Assembly (NCBI GenBank): GCA_009903905.1 | Contig: WYEI01000154.1 | Coordinates: forward strand, 1-27,938 | Origin: Pyrobaculum sp. | GTDB taxonomy: Archaea > Thermoproteota > Thermoprotei > Thermoproteales > Thermoproteaceae | DNA length: 27,938 bases | Reading direction: 5' to 3' | In this document: piece by piece, positions 7,000 through 14,859 of the stretch | How positions within the stretch are numbered: position 1 is the stretch's first letter | Layout of the letters: each line of letters starts with the position of its first letter | The notes under the pieces: model-generated | Databases searched by the model: none | Told to the model about the DNA's origin: nothing | What the model saw: only the letters and a program-made list of their open reading frames with translations | Made by a program: the position numbers and the translations under genes

Positions 7000-7574
7000 G
7001 TCGGCGCGGTGGGGCGCAACGTGCCTTCTCTCAACTCAAACCACGCCTTCGCGCCCACCTCCATGTAGTCACACATGGACGATGCGGTGACCACCGCGGG
7101 CCCTTTGAATCTGCGCACAACCTCAGCCACGGCGCGCCTCCCCTCCGCATCGAGACCCAGCATGGGCTCGTCCAAAAGAAGAGCCTCGGGCCCCCCGAGG
7201 AGGGCCCTGGCGAGGTCGGCGCGGCGCCTCCAGCCGTAGCTCAGATGCGAAAACTTGGCACGGAGATGCTTCTCCAAGCCGAAGAGCTCCACCACCTCTC
7301 TGTAGTCTGCCTTAAGCGCCCCGGCGTAGAACTTCAAGTTCTCCTCCACGGTTAGGTCTGGATGCATCATAGGTTGCTGGAGCGCCACGCCGACCCGGCC
7401 CGGCCGCCTCACCTCGCCGCGGGTGGGCGGGACGAGGCCCGCCAGTATCTTGACGAGCGTGGTCTTGCCTGAGCCGTTGGCGCCGTATATCGCGACGACG
7501 CTCCTCACGTCGAGGGACACGTCTCTGAGGACCCACCCCGAGGAGTACCGCTTCCACACGTCAATTGCCTGCAC
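6984..7574 (-). CDS. ccmA: CcmA-like heme exporter ATPase
   Basis: A 196-residue ABC ATPase from GTG 7574. It has Walker A GANGSGKTT, Q-loop LQQPMMHPD, a degenerate signature LSYGWRRR (normally LSGGQxRR, as often seen in CcmA), Walker B ALLLDEPMLGLD, and a switch region VVTASS in place of a histidine. I prefer the GTG at 7574 to the ATG at 7592 because a TATA-like gttttattaa at 7592-7601 would sit on top of the earlier start. From 7574 the spacing is 18-27 bases, as for other leaderless genes here. It overlaps and is co-transcribed with ccmB. It provides ATP hydrolysis for heme handling in cytochrome c maturation. Confidence 0.85.
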   Translation of the reverse strand: MQAIDVWKRYSSGWVLRDVSLDVRSVVAIYGANGSGKTTLVKILAGLVPPTRGEVRRPGRVGVALQQPMMHPDLTVEENLKFYAGALKADYREVVELFGLEKHLRAKFSHLSYGWRRRADLARALLGGPEALLLDEPMLGLDAEGRRAVAEVVRRFKGPAVVTASSMCDYMEVGAKAWFELREGTLRPTAPTCGPT

Positions 7575-7601
7575 GGCCGAAGACAGAATCATTAATAAAA
7601 C

Positions 7602-8069
7602 AGTTGTCCGATACGCGAGGAGACCGGCCGCGGAGGTACCGGCTACATATACAAGCTAGGAGGGAGAGGATAAGCCACACGTCTCTTCGGCGCGGACACG
7701 GCAGTGAGGGTAAGGCCGAGGATCTGGTCTAAGCCGCAGGACCGCGTCGTAGAGACCCCCGCCGTGGCTAACAGCGGGCTTAGGCAGAGCTGACGCACCT
7801 GCCGATACCGCCGGCCACTCCTCGTCTTATCCCCCCCTGAGTCTGGTTGAAGCCGGCTCTGTGAGAGCCTTCCTCCTGAGAGGGGCTGTGGATGGTGTAT
7901 GTAGGTGACAGAGAAGTGGGCCTTCCGCCGACGTCGTGACATCGGCCGCTGAGACAGAGTTGCTTATTGGCGATAGGCTTGCCGAGGACCTCGGCGTAAT
8001 AGCGCCGGGCTAGGAAAAGTGGAAGTTTATAAACCACCAATGTGATCAGATACAGCGAGAAGCCGCAAT
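7602..8069. other. Gene-poor stretch between ccmA and the frameshifted membrane gene
   Basis: No supportable gene. Several overlapping frames exist on the - strand, but they are rich in Arg/Ser/Gly/Pro with no family resemblance. The one beginning near 8040 (VVYKLPLFLARRYYAEVLGK) looks protein-like for only about 30 residues. A palindromic gtttataaac at about 8026-8035 is a possible TATA box for the + strand gene remnant that follows. A short perfect hairpin (cggcg-N6-cgccg) lies near 7990-8005. Confidence 0.5.
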
Positions 8070-8503
8070 ATGGTGACGAGATTTATTGCAGGCCAGTTTT
8101 ACAACTGATCCCTTGGGCAGGAGAATTTACAGTCTCGTCGGGGTCCCCCTAGGCGTCTTCATAGGCCTGGCGGCGCCTACGCGGGGCTACGCATATACGT
8201 GGGGGTCTCTGCGTGGTCAGCTCTAGCGCTCGTGTACGAAGTCGTGTTGACGTTTATATCGCTCTACTTCCCGGTGTCGGAGGTCGCCGTCGCCGCGTCG
8301 CTCCTCGCGAACCCCCTCGTCGCGGCCCGCCTCAGCGGCGTCGTGCAGTCCTACCGCATCTGCCGACCCTCGGCGACGTCGGCGACCACCTCTATAAATC
8401 CCTCGGGACACACGCGCCGCTTCTCTTCCCAGCCGTAGCAGTTGCGTGGATCTTCGCGACGTCGGCGGCAGCGGTCATGGCGGCGTCTAGGCGCGACCTA
8501 TGA
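8070..8503 (+). pseudogene. Frameshifted polytopic membrane protein gene
   Basis: Four consecutive membrane-protein-like segments occupy alternating frames. MVTRFIAGQFYN from ATG 8070 is followed one base later by RRIYSLVGVPLGVFIGLAAP. The frame returns at about 8199 with YEVVLTFISLYFPVSEVAV and LLANPLVAARLSGVVQSYR. The last segment, from about 8345 on, reads TLGDVGDHLYKSLGTHAPLL and VAVAWIFATSAAAVMAASRR and ends at a TGA that overlaps the ATG of the next gene (ATGA). Joined, they would give about 145 residues with four helices. The clean ATGA junction and the residue quality of each segment indicate an originally coding gene co-transcribed with 8500-8940. At least three frame changes make it a probable pseudogene. 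Family unknown. Confidence 0.5.
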
Positions 8504-8940
8504 AGTGGCTCTACCTCACCATCCCCCTGGTCTTCGCCGCCGCGCTGGTGCCCATGGGGGGCCTAAGCCTGGGACACGCCATACTACACCTACTCACCCC
8601 AGCCATGGCCGCCGTCCCCCTCTACCTCTCCATAAGAGCATACAGAAGAGCAGGCGGCCAACGCCTCCTCAACCTCGCAACAGCCTTCGGCCTCCTCTTC
8701 GCCGGTCAGTCCGTCCTCTCGTACTCCATGTACACAAGCACCTTCATATACTTCGGCGACATCCCGCTGGACCACCTGATCCACTACGTGGCCTTTATCT
8801 TCTTCACCATGGCCCTGCTGGGAGACCGGGAACGCCCACACGGCAAGCTCCACCACCCATGGACAAGGCGACATACAGAAGAAGCGGCAGATGACGCCAC
8901 GGGTAGAGACATCAGAAGAAATCTACTGGAGCGAGGCTAG
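8500..8940 (+). CDS. Four-helix membrane protein with paired histidines
   Basis: Encodes 146 residues with hydrophobic segments at about 3-20, 26-45, 58-75 and 93-108 and a hydrophilic C-terminal tail of about 37 residues. Two His pairs sit in or next to helices: GHAILH (H26, H30) and DHLIHYV (H92, H95), plus HHP in the tail, an arrangement compatible with heme or metal binding but not diagnostic. The ATG overlaps the stop of the frameshifted gene upstream, and the 3' end overlaps the convergent MFS gene by 18 bases. I do not recognise the family. Its setting among c-type cytochrome assembly and respiratory genes suggests a role in the electron-transport membrane system. Confidence 0.7.
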   Translation: MKWLYLTIPLVFAAALVPMGGLSLGHAILHLLTPAMAAVPLYLSIRAYRRAGGQRLLNLATAFGLLFAGQSVLSYSMYTSTFIYFGDIPLDHLIHYVAFIFFTMALLGDRERPHGKLHHPWTRRHTEEAADDATGRDIRRNLLERG

Positions 8941-10017
8941 GTACCTAAGGGCTATGGGGACTATAGACAGCGCAACTAAGGCCGACGTGAGGAAGACGTA
9001 GGGAGGCCCCAGGTGTGTGTATATGAGGCCTGCCGTGGCGGGGCCTACGAGTCTGCCCAGGGAGCCCGCCGATTGCAAAATGCCGAAGCTCGTCCCCCCA
9101 GCGCCGCTTATTGAAGACGCTATGGCGAATAAGTTGGAGGCGGCAATGAGCTGGCCAACCGAGGCAAGAGCGGCCCCTAGGTAAAGTAGCGGAAGCTCCC
9201 CGGCGGCCAGCAGGGCCAGGCCGATGCCGGTTATCGCTACGCCCACGGCCGCCGCTGTGCCCGACGCCAGCCTGCCCTCCAGCCGCCTCACGGCCATCTG
9301 TCCCGCTGCCGTGGCGACCCCTGCCACGAGCATCAAGACCCCTATCTGGCTGGGCGTCATCCGGAAGACGTCTGCGCCGTAGTACGACACGAGGCCTTCA
9401 AACATGGAGAAGGAAAAGTTGAGGAGGAGCACAGCCGCGGACAGAAGCCCGAGCTCCAGCTTAAACGTCCACTGAACCCGCCCCCTCACGACGGGGATCC
9501 GCGTGACGACCGCCGCGGCCGCGACAGACATGGCCGTGGCTAAGAGAAAAGGCAACCTCGGCGCTATGCTGCCGGCGACTCCGCCGAGCACCGGGCCTAG
9601 GACGAAGCCTGCGCCGAACGCCATGCCGAAAAGAGCCATAGAGGAGGCCCGGCGCTCGGGCGGCGAGAGATCCGCCACCAAGGCCTGCAGGGCGCCTATG
9701 GTCCCGCCGCCGAGGCCCGCCACGGCTCTAGCCACCGCCAAAGAAAAAAGCGAGTTGGAGAAATAAGCGGCGGCGTTCCCCAGCGCCGAGAGGAGCAACC
9801 CCGAGGCGACTATGCGAGTCTTGCCTAGCCTGTCTGCAAGAGCCCCCCACAGCGGGGCGCTGAGGAGCTGAACCAGCGAGAAGAGAGACACGAGGAAGCC
9901 CTGGGCCGCGGCGTCGCCGCCGAGCTCCCTCAGCAGAAAAGGCATGACTGGGATCACCATCCCGAACCCGATCATGTGGATGACCAAGGCCACCAGCAGA
10001 ACCACCAAGCCGCGCAT
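8923..10017 (-). CDS. Major facilitator superfamily exporter
   Basis: A 364-residue, twelve-helix MFS protein. The loop 2-3 signature GALADRLGKTR follows the family G-x-x-x-D-R-x-G-[KR]-[KR] motif, and helix 5 has GPVLGGVAG (antiporter motif C-like, G-P-x-x-G-G), which points to a drug/H+-type exporter rather than a nitrate/nitrite NarK (no NarK nitrate signatures are seen). The start is placed at ATG 10017 (MRGLVVLLVALVIHMIGFGM) because a TATA box at 10036-10045 is 19-28 bases upstream; the longer frame starting at 10095 would include the promoter. Substrate unknown. Confidence 0.85.
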   Translation of the reverse strand: MRGLVVLLVALVIHMIGFGMVIPVMPFLLRELGGDAAAQGFLVSLFSLVQLLSAPLWGALADRLGKTRIVASGLLLSALGNAAAYFSNSLFSLAVARAVAGLGGGTIGALQALVADLSPPERRASSMALFGMAFGAGFVLGPVLGGVAGSIAPRLPFLLATAMSVAAAAVVTRIPVVRGRVQWTFKLELGLLSAAVLLLNFSFSMFEGLVSYYGADVFRMTPSQIGVLMLVAGVATAAGQMAVRRLEGRLASGTAAAVGVAITGIGLALLAAGELPLLYLGAALASVGQLIAASNLFAIASSISGAGGTSFGILQSAGSLGRLVGPATAGLIYTHLGPPYVFLTSALVALSIVPIALRYLASLQ

Positions 10018-10035
10018 AGGGACGCGTGGTTTTCC

Positions 10036-10045
10036 CTTTTTATAG
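10036..10045 (-). promoter_or_regulatory. TATA box of the MFS gene
   Basis: Reads ctataaaaag on the - strand, 19-28 bases upstream of ATG 10017. It lies across the stop codon of the upstream gene and decides the MFS start in favour of 10017. Confidence 0.6.
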
Positions 10046-10750
10046 AATGTTATAGACAACCGCCAGCAGAGCCGTGAAAAACGCAGACCTGGCAAACTCC
10101 CTCCACCCCATCTTTGCGATGTCTTCGTAACGGGAATACTTCACGTTAGACTTAACGTTTTTCAAGAACTTGTAGAGAGGCTCAGCAGAGGCCAGCAGAG
10201 TAGAAGGCCAGAGAAGCGCCGCGAACACAGCCACGGGGGCCCAGGCGTACAGCGCCATGTGGGGCCTTACATTTCTAAAGGCGAGCCGCGACTCCACGTA
10301 GTACGCAGTGGCCACGTGGTACCCCACGAAGAGGACGTATACGAGGTAGTCCTTAGGCCCCAGCTGGTGGGCCACCACTGCCTTAACCAGGAGGAAGATG
10401 GAGGAGAGGAGGGCCGTGCCCGCCACGACGCCCTCAACGCTCCGCCCCCTCCCCCCATGCATAAGCGCGGCGTATGACACAAAGAAGAGGAGACCTACGG
10501 CATACGCGATGGGGTTCCACCAGCCGAAAGCCGCCGCGGCTACGTAGGGCAGGAAGTTGAGGGAAGTCAGGGCGTAGAACTGCCTGGGAGTTTTTGCGTA
10601 GAAAACCGGGTCGAAAGTGAAGAGGTGGAGGAGATAAGCCAGAGTGGCCAAGGCCAGGGGGAGCGGGGAGAGGTATGGAAGCGAGGTCGCCACGGCCAGG
10701 AGATAGCTAAACGTGAGGATGCCCAACACGCTTTTCTCCCTAGGCAACAT
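10040..10750 (-). CDS. Polytopic membrane protein, possibly YwiC-like
   Basis: Encodes 236 residues and about seven hydrophobic helices. The N-terminus MLPREKSVLGILTF resembles the LPREHGAWxM start of YwiC-like proteins, which in Bacillus lie in the nar region; the rest (LHLFTFDPVFYAKTPRQ) is only loosely similar, so the family call is weak. The ATG at 10750 is chosen over the in-frame ATG at 10771 because a TATA box (gttttttaat, 10770-10779) overlaps the latter. It lies downstream of ccmF in the same direction but has its own promoter. Function not known. Confidence 0.7.
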   Translation of the reverse strand: MLPREKSVLGILTFSYLLAVATSLPYLSPLPLALATLAYLLHLFTFDPVFYAKTPRQFYALTSLNFLPYVAAAAFGWWNPIAYAVGLLFFVSYAALMHGGRGRSVEGVVAGTALLSSIFLLVKAVVAHQLGPKDYLVYVLFVGYHVATAYYVESRLAFRNVRPHMALYAWAPVAVFAALLWPSTLLASAEPLYKFLKNVKSNVKYSRYEDIAKMGWREFARSAFFTALLAVVYNIL

Positions 10751-10769
10751 GTGCGGAGGTTCGCTACGC

Positions 10770-10779
10770 ATTAAAAAAC
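10770..10779 (-). promoter_or_regulatory. TATA box of the YwiC-like gene
   Basis: gttttttaat on the - strand, 20-29 bases from ATG 10750. A 10-base palindrome aggttaacct lies a further 14 bases upstream (10793-10802). Confidence 0.5.
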
Positions 10780-10800
10780 AAGCCGGTTCTCCAGGTTAAC

Positions 10801-12897
10801 CTAAGCGGATCGACGCCGTGGAGATCTGGCTTGCTGTACCGTCGAAAGGATGCCGCCCGCCGTGGCAAACACCGCGCCTATCCATATGAGGTTGACGAAG
10901 GGAATCATCTTGACGAGGACGACGTAGCCCCGGGGGTTCAGAGCCATGAGCTCCTCCACCTCCTCCGCCGTCAGCGGCCTCCCGGCGTATGCCGAAAGGA
11001 GGAGCCAGGCGCCTACGGCGTTGCATCTGTCGAGGTTCGCGCGGGCGGCTGTGACGAGGAGGCGGGGCACAGACACGTTGCCCCACTGCGCCACCTCGGT
11101 GGTCACCGCGACGTATATGTCGTCAAGCCCTCTGGGCTTGACGGCAACGCCGTGGACAAGCCCTCTCACCATCTTGAACTCGCCGGCCGCCTCATACCGG
11201 ATCTCCGCGTCGACCGGATCCCCGTCTAAGGTCAGGCGGACGACTTCCCCTACGTAGTTCAGCGCCGTCTCGTTGAGGCCGCATGCAAAAACCGCCGAGG
11301 CGGGACCGTACCGCGAAGGGCTGAAAAACAGCGGCCGGCCGCCCCTGCCTATAACCCCCACCAGGAGCCTGCCCGCCGGGGTGTCCACGGTGGAGTTCAC
11401 GTAAATCCACGTCTCGCCCACAGCGTGGAACCCGGGCGGGAAGCCGCCGAAGGCCACCACCAGATCCGTGCCGTTAACCCTAAACCTACGGAACTCAACC
11501 CTCCCCGCCACGTCGCGGAGGGCGGCGGCGATGTCAGCAAGGTCCCCGGAGACGTAGCCTTCTAGATACGGCGGGATTGAAACGAGCTCGCGCGGCCCGG
11601 CTACCTCGGCCCCTGCAATGCCTAGGTTAACCTCGCCGTAGGGCAGAAGCGGCACAGTGGCGTTCCCCCCCTCGTCGAGGGCTAGCACCGCGGCGTAGGA
11701 CATGTGGTAGGCGTATGGCCCGCTCAGCGCGGCGCCGGCGGCCACAAGCGCCAGGCCTAGATGAGCCACCGCGGCGCCGGGCGACTTCCTGAACTGCAGG
11801 ATGGAGGCAACTGCGGCGCCTGCGGCGAACAAGGAGAGGAGGTAGATAGAGAGGTTGGTGAGGGGGTGGCTCGCGAGGGACCACGGCTTGGCCTGCCAAA
11901 GCGCAACCGCCAACGCCGCCGACGCCGCCGTCCACAGAGCCGCGGGCTTGGCGCCGAGTTCCCTCTTCATCATGAGCACCAAGGCGGCGGCCGTCGCCGG
12001 GATCAACACGGGGTGGATCAGATTTATCGCCCCGTCGCCGGAGGGGGCCACCGCCGCCACGCCCACCAGTGAAGCAACCACGGAGGGCGCCAGCAGCCAA
12101 TACACGTAGAGACCCACTGCCAAGGGCCCCAGATACGCCGGGTCTCTGCTCCTCTCTCTTGCGAGGGCGAGGAGACCCGCGGCGAGGAGCAGAAGCGACG
12201 GGATGAGCGCAATCCTCCCGGCCCATATGACGCCTGCGAAGGAGTGGAGGGGGGACACGCCGCTGTAGGTCACGGCCATGGTCAGAAACACAGCTGCGGC
12301 GGACATGTAAAGGGCGGCGTTGCCCCCGCCGTGTAGGTAGGCGGTTAAAAACAGCCACAGGACGAAAAGCGCCGTCTCCACGGGGTCCCACGCCCAGTAG
12401 CCGCCCCAGCCGAAGGTGGTATACGACCAGTAGCCCCCAAGCGCCAAGCCGGCGGTGGCGAAGGTCCAAGCGAGGCGCATCAAGGGCTGGGCGAGCCGCC
12501 TCTCGGCCGCCGCCGACAGCACAAGGGCGTACGCCGCCACGACTAAGATGGGGTGGGGGACTGCCCACGGGCTTCTGAGGAGGGGGTTGAGACCTATTCC
12601 CGGCCCCCCGCCGCCCCACCGGGCGAAGGCCCCCAAGGCGGCGCCTGCGGCGAGAAAAGCAACGCTGACAGCCGCGACGCGCCTGCTCCTAGCCGCCAGC
12701 GCCACGGCGCCTGAAATAGCCGAGACGTAGAGAAACACCCCGCCCACGTTTACGAGGGAGGCCGCCAGCCTGTAGTAAAGAGGCATCCCGGCTGAGGCGT
12801 TGGCGTACACGTCGAGGAAGGAGAAGTCAAGCGTCAAGAACCGGCTGACGTAGAACGCCCACGCCGCGAGGCCCACGGCGCCAATAAGCCACCACAC
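10801..12897 (-). CDS. ccmF: CcmF-like cytochrome c heme lyase component
   Basis: A 698-residue polytopic membrane protein. It has the WWD heme-handling signature WGGYWAWDPVE (164-174), the upstream GLNPLLRSPW and H115 (E. coli CcmF: GMNPLLQNPW...H), and H218 in SPLHSFAG, all at the expected relative positions. The C-terminal third is a large extracytoplasmic domain followed by a final helix. CcmF receives heme from CcmE and attaches it to CxxCH apocytochromes. The start is a GTG at 12897 with a TATA box (gtttatatagc) 17-27 bases upstream. It is divergent from ccmC across a very short shared promoter region. CcmH, CcmG and CcmI are not in the window. Confidence 0.92.
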   Translation of the reverse strand: MWWLIGAVGLAAWAFYVSRFLTLDFSFLDVYANASAGMPLYYRLAASLVNVGGVFLYVSAISGAVALAARSRRVAAVSVAFLAAGAALGAFARWGGGGPGIGLNPLLRSPWAVPHPILVVAAYALVLSAAAERRLAQPLMRLAWTFATAGLALGGYWSYTTFGWGGYWAWDPVETALFVLWLFLTAYLHGGGNAALYMSAAAVFLTMAVTYSGVSPLHSFAGVIWAGRIALIPSLLLLAAGLLALARERSRDPAYLGPLAVGLYVYWLLAPSVVASLVGVAAVAPSGDGAINLIHPVLIPATAAALVLMMKRELGAKPAALWTAASAALAVALWQAKPWSLASHPLTNLSIYLLSLFAAGAAVASILQFRKSPGAAVAHLGLALVAAGAALSGPYAYHMSYAAVLALDEGGNATVPLLPYGEVNLGIAGAEVAGPRELVSIPPYLEGYVSGDLADIAAALRDVAGRVEFRRFRVNGTDLVVAFGGFPPGFHAVGETWIYVNSTVDTPAGRLLVGVIGRGGRPLFFSPSRYGPASAVFACGLNETALNYVGEVVRLTLDGDPVDAEIRYEAAGEFKMVRGLVHGVAVKPRGLDDIYVAVTTEVAQWGNVSVPRLLVTAARANLDRCNAVGAWLLLSAYAGRPLTAEEVEELMALNPRGYVVLVKMIPFVNLIWIGAVFATAGGILSTVQQARSPRRRSA

Positions 12898-12913
12898 GCG
12901 CCGGCTCCGTTTT

Positions 12914-12959
12914 GCTATATAAACATGACGTATAAACCGTTAACCTCAACGCATATATC
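12914..12959. promoter_or_regulatory. Divergent ccmF / ccmC promoter region
   Basis: On the - strand, gtttatatagc (12914-12924) lies 17-27 bases from the ccmF GTG at 12897. On the + strand, catatatc (12952-12959) lies 20-27 bases from the ccmC ATG at 12979. A gttaac palindrome (12939-12944) sits between the two boxes. Both genes would have leaderless mRNAs. Confidence 0.55.
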
Positions 12960-12978
12960 CTCTCAGCATCGTAGCGTC

Positions 12979-13932
12979 ATGCGGTTCAAAGACCTCGCCG
13001 TCGGCCTCCTCGCCGTTATTTACACCTCTCTACTATCTTTCCTTGCGCTGAGGGGGCCCTTCCCTGCTCTGGTGCCCCTAGGTAGCCCCACCGCGTATAG
13101 AAGCCTCTACATACACGTTCCTCAGTCAATCGCAGCACTGCTTCTGGCGGCCGCCGCCGCTACGTTTGCCGTTTTGTACCTCCTCAAGCCCACCGAGAGG
13201 AGGTTCCTCGCCATGGACAGAGCCGCTGTGTTAGCCGCCGTGTTTTCCTGGCTCAGCTTCTTCACGGGCACGGCCTGGGCCGTGGAGTCGTGGGGCTCTG
13301 CGTGGTCAGGAGACCCCCGGCAGATGACTGTAGGCGTGATGGCTGTGCTCTACACCGCGTATATAATTCTGAAGAGGTCTGTGGAGGATCCAGACAGGCT
13401 GGGGAGGCTGGCGGCGTCCTACTTGATAATCGCTGTGGCCTCGATCCCCGTGACGCTGGTGGCGCCTATCCTCTTCCCGGCGTTGCACCCAGCCACCGGG
13501 GCTACCCTGCCTCAGCTGGCGCCGGCGATCCGCATGTGGTACTCAACAGCGCTGATCCTCCTGCTCGCGCTCTCGGCCCTCCTCGTGGCCGGCGGCAGAA
13601 TCCCCAAGCCGTTCGCGCTGGCTGCCTTGGCCGTCGCGGCGGTTGTAGGCGGCTACCTCCTGTGGGAAAACGCCCAGCCCCTATATAGGGTGTTCAACGC
13701 CACTGTGTCCAACGGCGTCATCCACGTCTATACAGACAGAAGCGAGTTGTCGATCCCCCTCGACAAGGCCCCCGTGGATCCCCTTGTGGTAAATGGGACG
13801 GTGGCGCTGGTGGGGCACCTCCTCACCGAGCGCGGGGAGGCGGTGGTGCACTGGTCGGTCGGCCTTAACCTAATCGCCACAGGTGTTGCCGTAATGCTTA
13901 TAAGCCTGCTGTGGGGTAGGAGGCATGAATAA
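12979..13932 (+). CDS. ccmC: CcmC-like heme transfer protein with an extra extracytoplasmic segment
   Basis: A 317-residue protein with about six to seven membrane helices. H46 in HVPQS, the tryptophan-rich signature WGSAWSGDPR (105-114) and H170 in ALHPATG match the two external heme-ligand histidines and the WWD motif of CcmC. It is longer than bacterial CcmC (about 245 residues) because a mostly hydrophilic segment of about 60 residues (about 234-293) precedes the last helix. CcmC loads heme onto CcmE. The start is placed at ATG 12979 because a TATA box at 12952-12959 has leaderless spacing; a longer frame from 12925 would place the promoter inside the gene. The 3' end overlaps ccmE by 8 bases. 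Confidence 0.88.
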   Translation: MRFKDLAVGLLAVIYTSLLSFLALRGPFPALVPLGSPTAYRSLYIHVPQSIAALLLAAAAATFAVLYLLKPTERRFLAMDRAAVLAAVFSWLSFFTGTAWAVESWGSAWSGDPRQMTVGVMAVLYTAYIILKRSVEDPDRLGRLAASYLIIAVASIPVTLVAPILFPALHPATGATLPQLAPAIRMWYSTALILLLALSALLVAGGRIPKPFALAALAVAAVVGGYLLWENAQPLYRVFNATVSNGVIHVYTDRSELSIPLDKAPVDPLVVNGTVALVGHLLTERGEAVVHWSVGLNLIATGVAVMLISLLWGRRHE

Positions 13933-14311
13933 GCTGTTGCCCCTCTTGGCGGCGGCCGCCGCGGCGGCGGGCGGAATATTGTCGCTGATAAACACATCCG
14001 GCATCACTGACGTTTCTGCCTTGAGGACCGTAAGCAAACCCACGGAGGTCACCGTCTCCGGCTCTCTGGAGGCGGTGAAAATCACAGACCGCCACGTGGT
14101 GCTCATTCTTACAGGCGGCGGCTTCAAGATAACGGCTGTCGCCGACAGACGCACGCTGGAGGCCCTCTACGGCCCCGTAACCCCCAAAAACTTCGAAGCC
14201 ACTGTGGTTGTAAAAGGCCTCTACATACCCACAAACCAGACGCTGGTTGTGGAGTCTATACTGAGGGGTTGCCACTCAGCCTACCCACAGACGCCGGCCA
14301 ACACGAAATGA
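13925..14311 (+). CDS. ccmE: CcmE-type heme chaperone, cysteine variant
   Basis: Encodes 128 residues: a hydrophobic N-terminal anchor (about 4-22), an OB-like beta barrel (EVTVSGSLEAVKI, VVLILTGGGFKITAVA, FEATVVVKGLY) and the C-terminal heme-binding motif C116-H-S-A-Y120. Bacterial CcmE has HxxxY; archaeal and some delta-proteobacterial proteins use CxxxY, as here. It binds heme covalently outside the cytoplasm and passes it to CcmF. It overlaps ccmC by 8 bases and the following narJ-like gene by 4 (ATGA), so the three genes form one operon. Confidence 0.88.
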   Translation: MNKLLPLLAAAAAAAGGILSLINTSGITDVSALRTVSKPTEVTVSGSLEAVKITDRHVVLILTGGGFKITAVADRRTLEALYGPVTPKNFEATVVVKGLYIPTNQTLVVESILRGCHSAYPQTPANTK

Positions 14312-14859
14312 GCCAGGTCAGCCACGTGGACGAGATAGGCCTCCTCTACATAGCGCTGGCCCGCCTCTTCGACAAGCCGGCGGAGGCCGTGAAGCTGGCT
14401 GACGAAATCACCTCGCTGGCGGAGTCGCTTGGAGTCGACGGCTTCGCGGAGTTCTTCAAAGAGGCGGCCGCCCTGGACCTCGAGGGACACAGGGTGGAGA
14501 TGTTCGAGCTGGCTCCCCGCTGTCCTCCCTACGGCGGGTACCACGCCCTCGGCGAAGACAACAAGGAGAGGGGGTGGTACATGCACCAGATACTCACCTA
14601 CTACAGGGCCTTTGGGCTTGAGGTCGACGTGAAGAAGGAGCTCCCCGACTACCTGCCAGCCATGCTGGAGTTCCTAGGCGCCACACGCGCCGTGGACGAC
14701 CTGGGGAGGAGGACTATGAGGAGGGACTTCTACCTCCGCTTCATGAAGCCGTGGCTGGACAAGTTCTCGCAGTGTCTAGAAAAGGCGGGGAGCCCCTACA
14801 GACACCTCGCCAAGGCTCTCCGCCGGCTCCTAGAACTCGACTTCGAAGCCCCTCCCTAG
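14308..14859 (+). CDS. narJ: NarJ/TorD-family molybdoenzyme chaperone
   Basis: Encodes 183 residues, entirely helical and soluble. The N-terminal LYIALARLFDKPAEAV matches the family opening (Y-x-x-L-A-x-L-F-x-x-P), and PDYLPAMLEFLGATR is the conserved D-[HY]-[LI]-x-x-x-L-E-[FY] motif. Such chaperones bind the TAT signal of the molybdoenzyme and hold it until molybdenum cofactor insertion; the obvious client is NarG (20705-24592), which has a TAT signal. The ATG overlaps the ccmE stop. The neighbouring frame that starts at 14269 is in phase but would only add residues overlapping ccmE. The 3' end overlaps the convergent regulator gene by 30 bases. Confidence 0.85.
   Translation: MSQVSHVDEIGLLYIALARLFDKPAEAVKLADEITSLAESLGVDGFAEFFKEAAALDLEGHRVEMFELAPRCPPYGGYHALGEDNKERGWYMHQILTYYRAFGLEVDVKKELPDYLPAMLEFLGATRAVDDLGRRTMRRDFYLRFMKPWLDKFSQCLEKAGSPYRHLAKALRRLLELDFEAPP

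Noticed and set aside
7643..8040. Two overlapping - strand frames (99 and 86 residues) in the gap after ccmA
   Set aside because: Both are Arg/Ser/Gly-rich with no motif, overlap each other, and only the first 30 residues of one look protein-like; not enough to call a gene.
8923..10017. Idea that the MFS gene is a NarK nitrate/nitrite transporter
   Set aside because: It lacks the NarK nitrate-signature segments and instead shows the G-P-x-x-G-G helix 5 pattern of drug/H+ exporters.
11627..12619. 330-residue - strand frame inside ccmF
   Set aside because: Composition is dominated by Arg/Gly/Pro/His, the typical out-of-frame product of a GC-rich gene; ccmF itself carries the WWD and histidine motifs.
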